Below the pieces are notes generated by a model that was not told where the DNA came from, ran no database searches, and saw only the letters and a program-made list of their open reading frames with translations. A stretch of 30,838 nucleotides of DNA from Dictyoglomus sp. NZ13-RE01. GTDB lineage: Bacteria; Dictyoglomota; Dictyoglomia; Dictyoglomales; Dictyoglomaceae. The position numbers and the translations under genes were made by a program. This document shows positions 29,919 to 30,838 of this stretch, piece after piece. The stretch lies in NCBI GenBank assembly GCA_002878375.1, contig NIRF01000017.1:1-30838 (forward strand). The letters run 5' to 3'. The stretch's first letter is position 1. Each line of letters starts with the position of its first letter.

Positions 29919-30559
29919 TACCAATTAGTTTCAACACCAAAAATACCGTGGATTGCTATATTAGGAACATCCGCATGACCATTAGCAATTGGTACTCTCG
30001 CCCATGCTGCAGTAAGTTTTGTCTCAACAATAAATGAAATATGGGAAAGTAATTTTATCTTATATCCGATAGAAGCATGACCTGCAATACCAGAGAAATA
30101 GTAGCCTGTAAAACTAATCTCAGCATGAGGAGGGTCTGAAAGTTCTTGTCCACGTACAATAGTCTCTGGATGTGCGACAACGACACCTGCTCCAAGAGAG
30201 TAAAACCACGAGTCTTTTTGAATCAGACGTTCCAAAAGAATAAGATTATAGCCATGAGTTATCCAAAACTGTTGAATATCTGGATGCTCAGATATCAAAT
30301 AAAGTTTATGATGAATTAATTCAATAGACCATAGTCCGAATGTAAAACGAATAGAATAATAGGGGGCTTCATAAAAAGGTCTTGTTTCCCATTGAGCAGA
30401 ATCGATTTTTATTGTTTCATAACCATCCTGATAAATAGTTAGCGGGGTAGGAAAACTCAAGGCACTTCCACCTAATATAGAGAAGGAAAAAGCAAATGCT
30501 GAGGATGAAAAAACAATAATGAAGCATAATACTAATAAATTTAGGAGTAACATCCTCAT
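29918..30559 (-). CDS. Exported protein, possibly a small outer-membrane beta barrel
   Basis: I do not recognise a family with certainty. The 213-residue protein starts with a signal peptide (LLLNLLVLCFIIVFSSSAFA). The rest is rich in aromatic residues and alternates polar and hydrophobic residues in strands such as YYSIRFTFGLWSIELIHHKL, ISFTGYYFSGIAGHASIGYK and HISFIVETKLTAAWARV. It ends in a Trp. These are features of outer-membrane beta barrels, including lipid A deacylase-like ones, but no catalytic motif is clear. The gene is single and convergent with the beta-helix gene. The ATG at 30559 has AAGGGGG about 9 bases upstream; the ATG at 30553 is also possible. Confidence 0.65.
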   Translation of the reverse strand: MRMLLLNLLVLCFIIVFSSSAFAFSFSILGGSALSFPTPLTIYQDGYETIKIDSAQWETRPFYEAPYYSIRFTFGLWSIELIHHKLYLISEHPDIQQFWITHGYNLILLERLIQKDSWFYSLGAGVVVAHPETIVRGQELSDPPHAEISFTGYYFSGIAGHASIGYKIKLLSHISFIVETKLTAAWARVPIANGHADVPNIAIHGIFGVETNW

Positions 30560-30650
30560 AGGAAAATACCCCCTTTTAAATTTTCTTTTCTAAGTATACA
30601 TCATGTAATCCTTTTTATCACTGACCTGTAATCAGTTTTTGAAAAGAAAA

Positions 30651-30705
30651 ACCTCCCAGGGTTAGAATTAGATTAGAAAGAGATAACATCCAAACCCCGG
30701 GAGGT
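30651..30705 (+). promoter_or_regulatory. Hairpin that hides the IS-C transposase ribosome site
   Basis: ACCTCCCAGGGTT (30651-30663) pairs with AACCCCGGGAGGT (30693-30705): 12 of 13 pairs. The 3' arm holds the ribosome site GGGAGGT for the ATG at 30713. In the remnant at 20883-20935 two of the pairs are changed on both sides (T-A to C-G and A-T to G-C), so pairing is conserved while sequence is not. Confidence 0.8.
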
Positions 30706-30712
30706 GAAAACT

Positions 30713-30838
30713 ATGGTCATTAATATTCTACCAGATTTTTCTTTAAGAAAAAAGATAAAAGAAATTTTAATTGTGTTAATAATGAGTTTAATAAAAGAGA
30801 AAAAACCATCAATTAGAGCTCTTTCTAAAAAAGCTTTA
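30713..30838 (+). CDS. IS-C transposase, first 42 codons
   Basis: The ATG at 30713 follows GGGAGGTGA at the right distance. The visible part (MVINILPDFSLRKKIKEILI, then VLIMSLIKEKKPSIRALSKK) shows no catalytic motif because the gene runs off the window. Its place inside a terminal-repeat element shows that it is a transposase; the family is open. Confidence 0.65.
   Translation, partial: MVINILPDFSLRKKIKEILIVLIMSLIKEKKPSIRALSKKAL

Larger units (their letters stand above)
30621..30838 (+). mobile_element. Left end of an IS-C copy, cut by the window edge
   Basis: It starts with the terminal repeat CTGACCTGTAATCAG (30621-30635), followed by the hairpin region and the first codons of the transposase. 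The right-end partner repeat is seen at 201-217 in another copy, and the same left end at 20868-20965. Confidence 0.8.

Noticed and set aside
1-30838. CRISPR array, tRNA or rRNA genes, phage genes
   Set aside because: I found no regularly spaced repeats, no cloverleaf with T-loop sequence and no structural phage proteins.

Overview
The window is AT-rich bacterial DNA with strong AGGAGG ribosome sites and ATG/GTG/TTG starts. It carries several secreted sugar-binding proteins, two sugar ABC uptake systems, a PIF1-WYL helicase, a Ste24-type protease, and a signal-peptide protein that may be an outer-membrane barrel and ends in an aromatic residue. Together these suggest a thermophilic, sugar-fermenting, possibly double-membraned bacterium. 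The overall style fits Dictyoglomus, but this is a guess from protein style and composition, not from a marker gene.

Layout. 1-217: the right end of an insertion sequence (called IS-C here). 280-4056: a GntR/FadR-type regulator and a three-gene sugar ABC importer without its own ATPase. 4706-6783 (minus): a sugar-phosphate isomerase/epimerase-like TIM barrel followed by an M48 membrane protease. 6863-8144: an intact-looking DDE insertion sequence (IS-A) that landed in the terminator of a now decayed repeat-protein gene (8180-8349). 8413-8551: a miniature derivative of IS-A. 8638-10182: the PIF1-WYL helicase. 10326-12372: a two-component system (kinase gene frameshifted) and a small acidic secreted protein that shares its putative operator. 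12427-12551: a second IS-A miniature. 12680-15124: a P-type ATPase of the proton-pump type. 15163-16221: a decayed insertion sequence (IS-B). 16293-20862: a ribose/AI-2-type sugar ABC operon that ends in an IS-C remnant able to act as its terminator. 21129-24976: glycosyltransferases and an ABC-2 exporter operon with several lesions. 25017-26587: a decayed and an intact MntA-HepT (nucleotidyltransferase-HEPN) toxin-antitoxin pair. 26719-28464: an ABC exporter. 28564-29878: a frameshifted parallel beta-helix protein. 29918-30559 (minus): the exported, possibly barrel-like protein. 30621-30838: the left end of another IS-C copy, cut by the window edge.

Three themes stand out. First, the insertion sequences of three types carry long 5' hairpins that would hide the transposase ribosome site. 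In IS-C the two copies show compensatory base changes that support a real RNA structure. IS-A has also produced short non-coding derivatives (MITEs). Second, four otherwise well-preserved genes are broken at five places, and every one would be repaired by adding a single A, four of them in runs of five or six A. This means either real slippage-type mutation or expression, or homopolymer under-calling in the sequence. Third, the response-regulator gene and both mntA genes have TATAAT only 6-7 bases before the ATG, which predicts leaderless mRNAs. The response regulator and the small secreted protein share a TTCAT-N6-TTCAT direct repeat, which predicts a small autoregulated regulon.

I see no rRNA, tRNA, CRISPR array or phage module, and no clearly new multi-gene system. 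The best candidates for undescribed biology are the foldback-controlled transposases with their MITEs and the A-run frameshifts.
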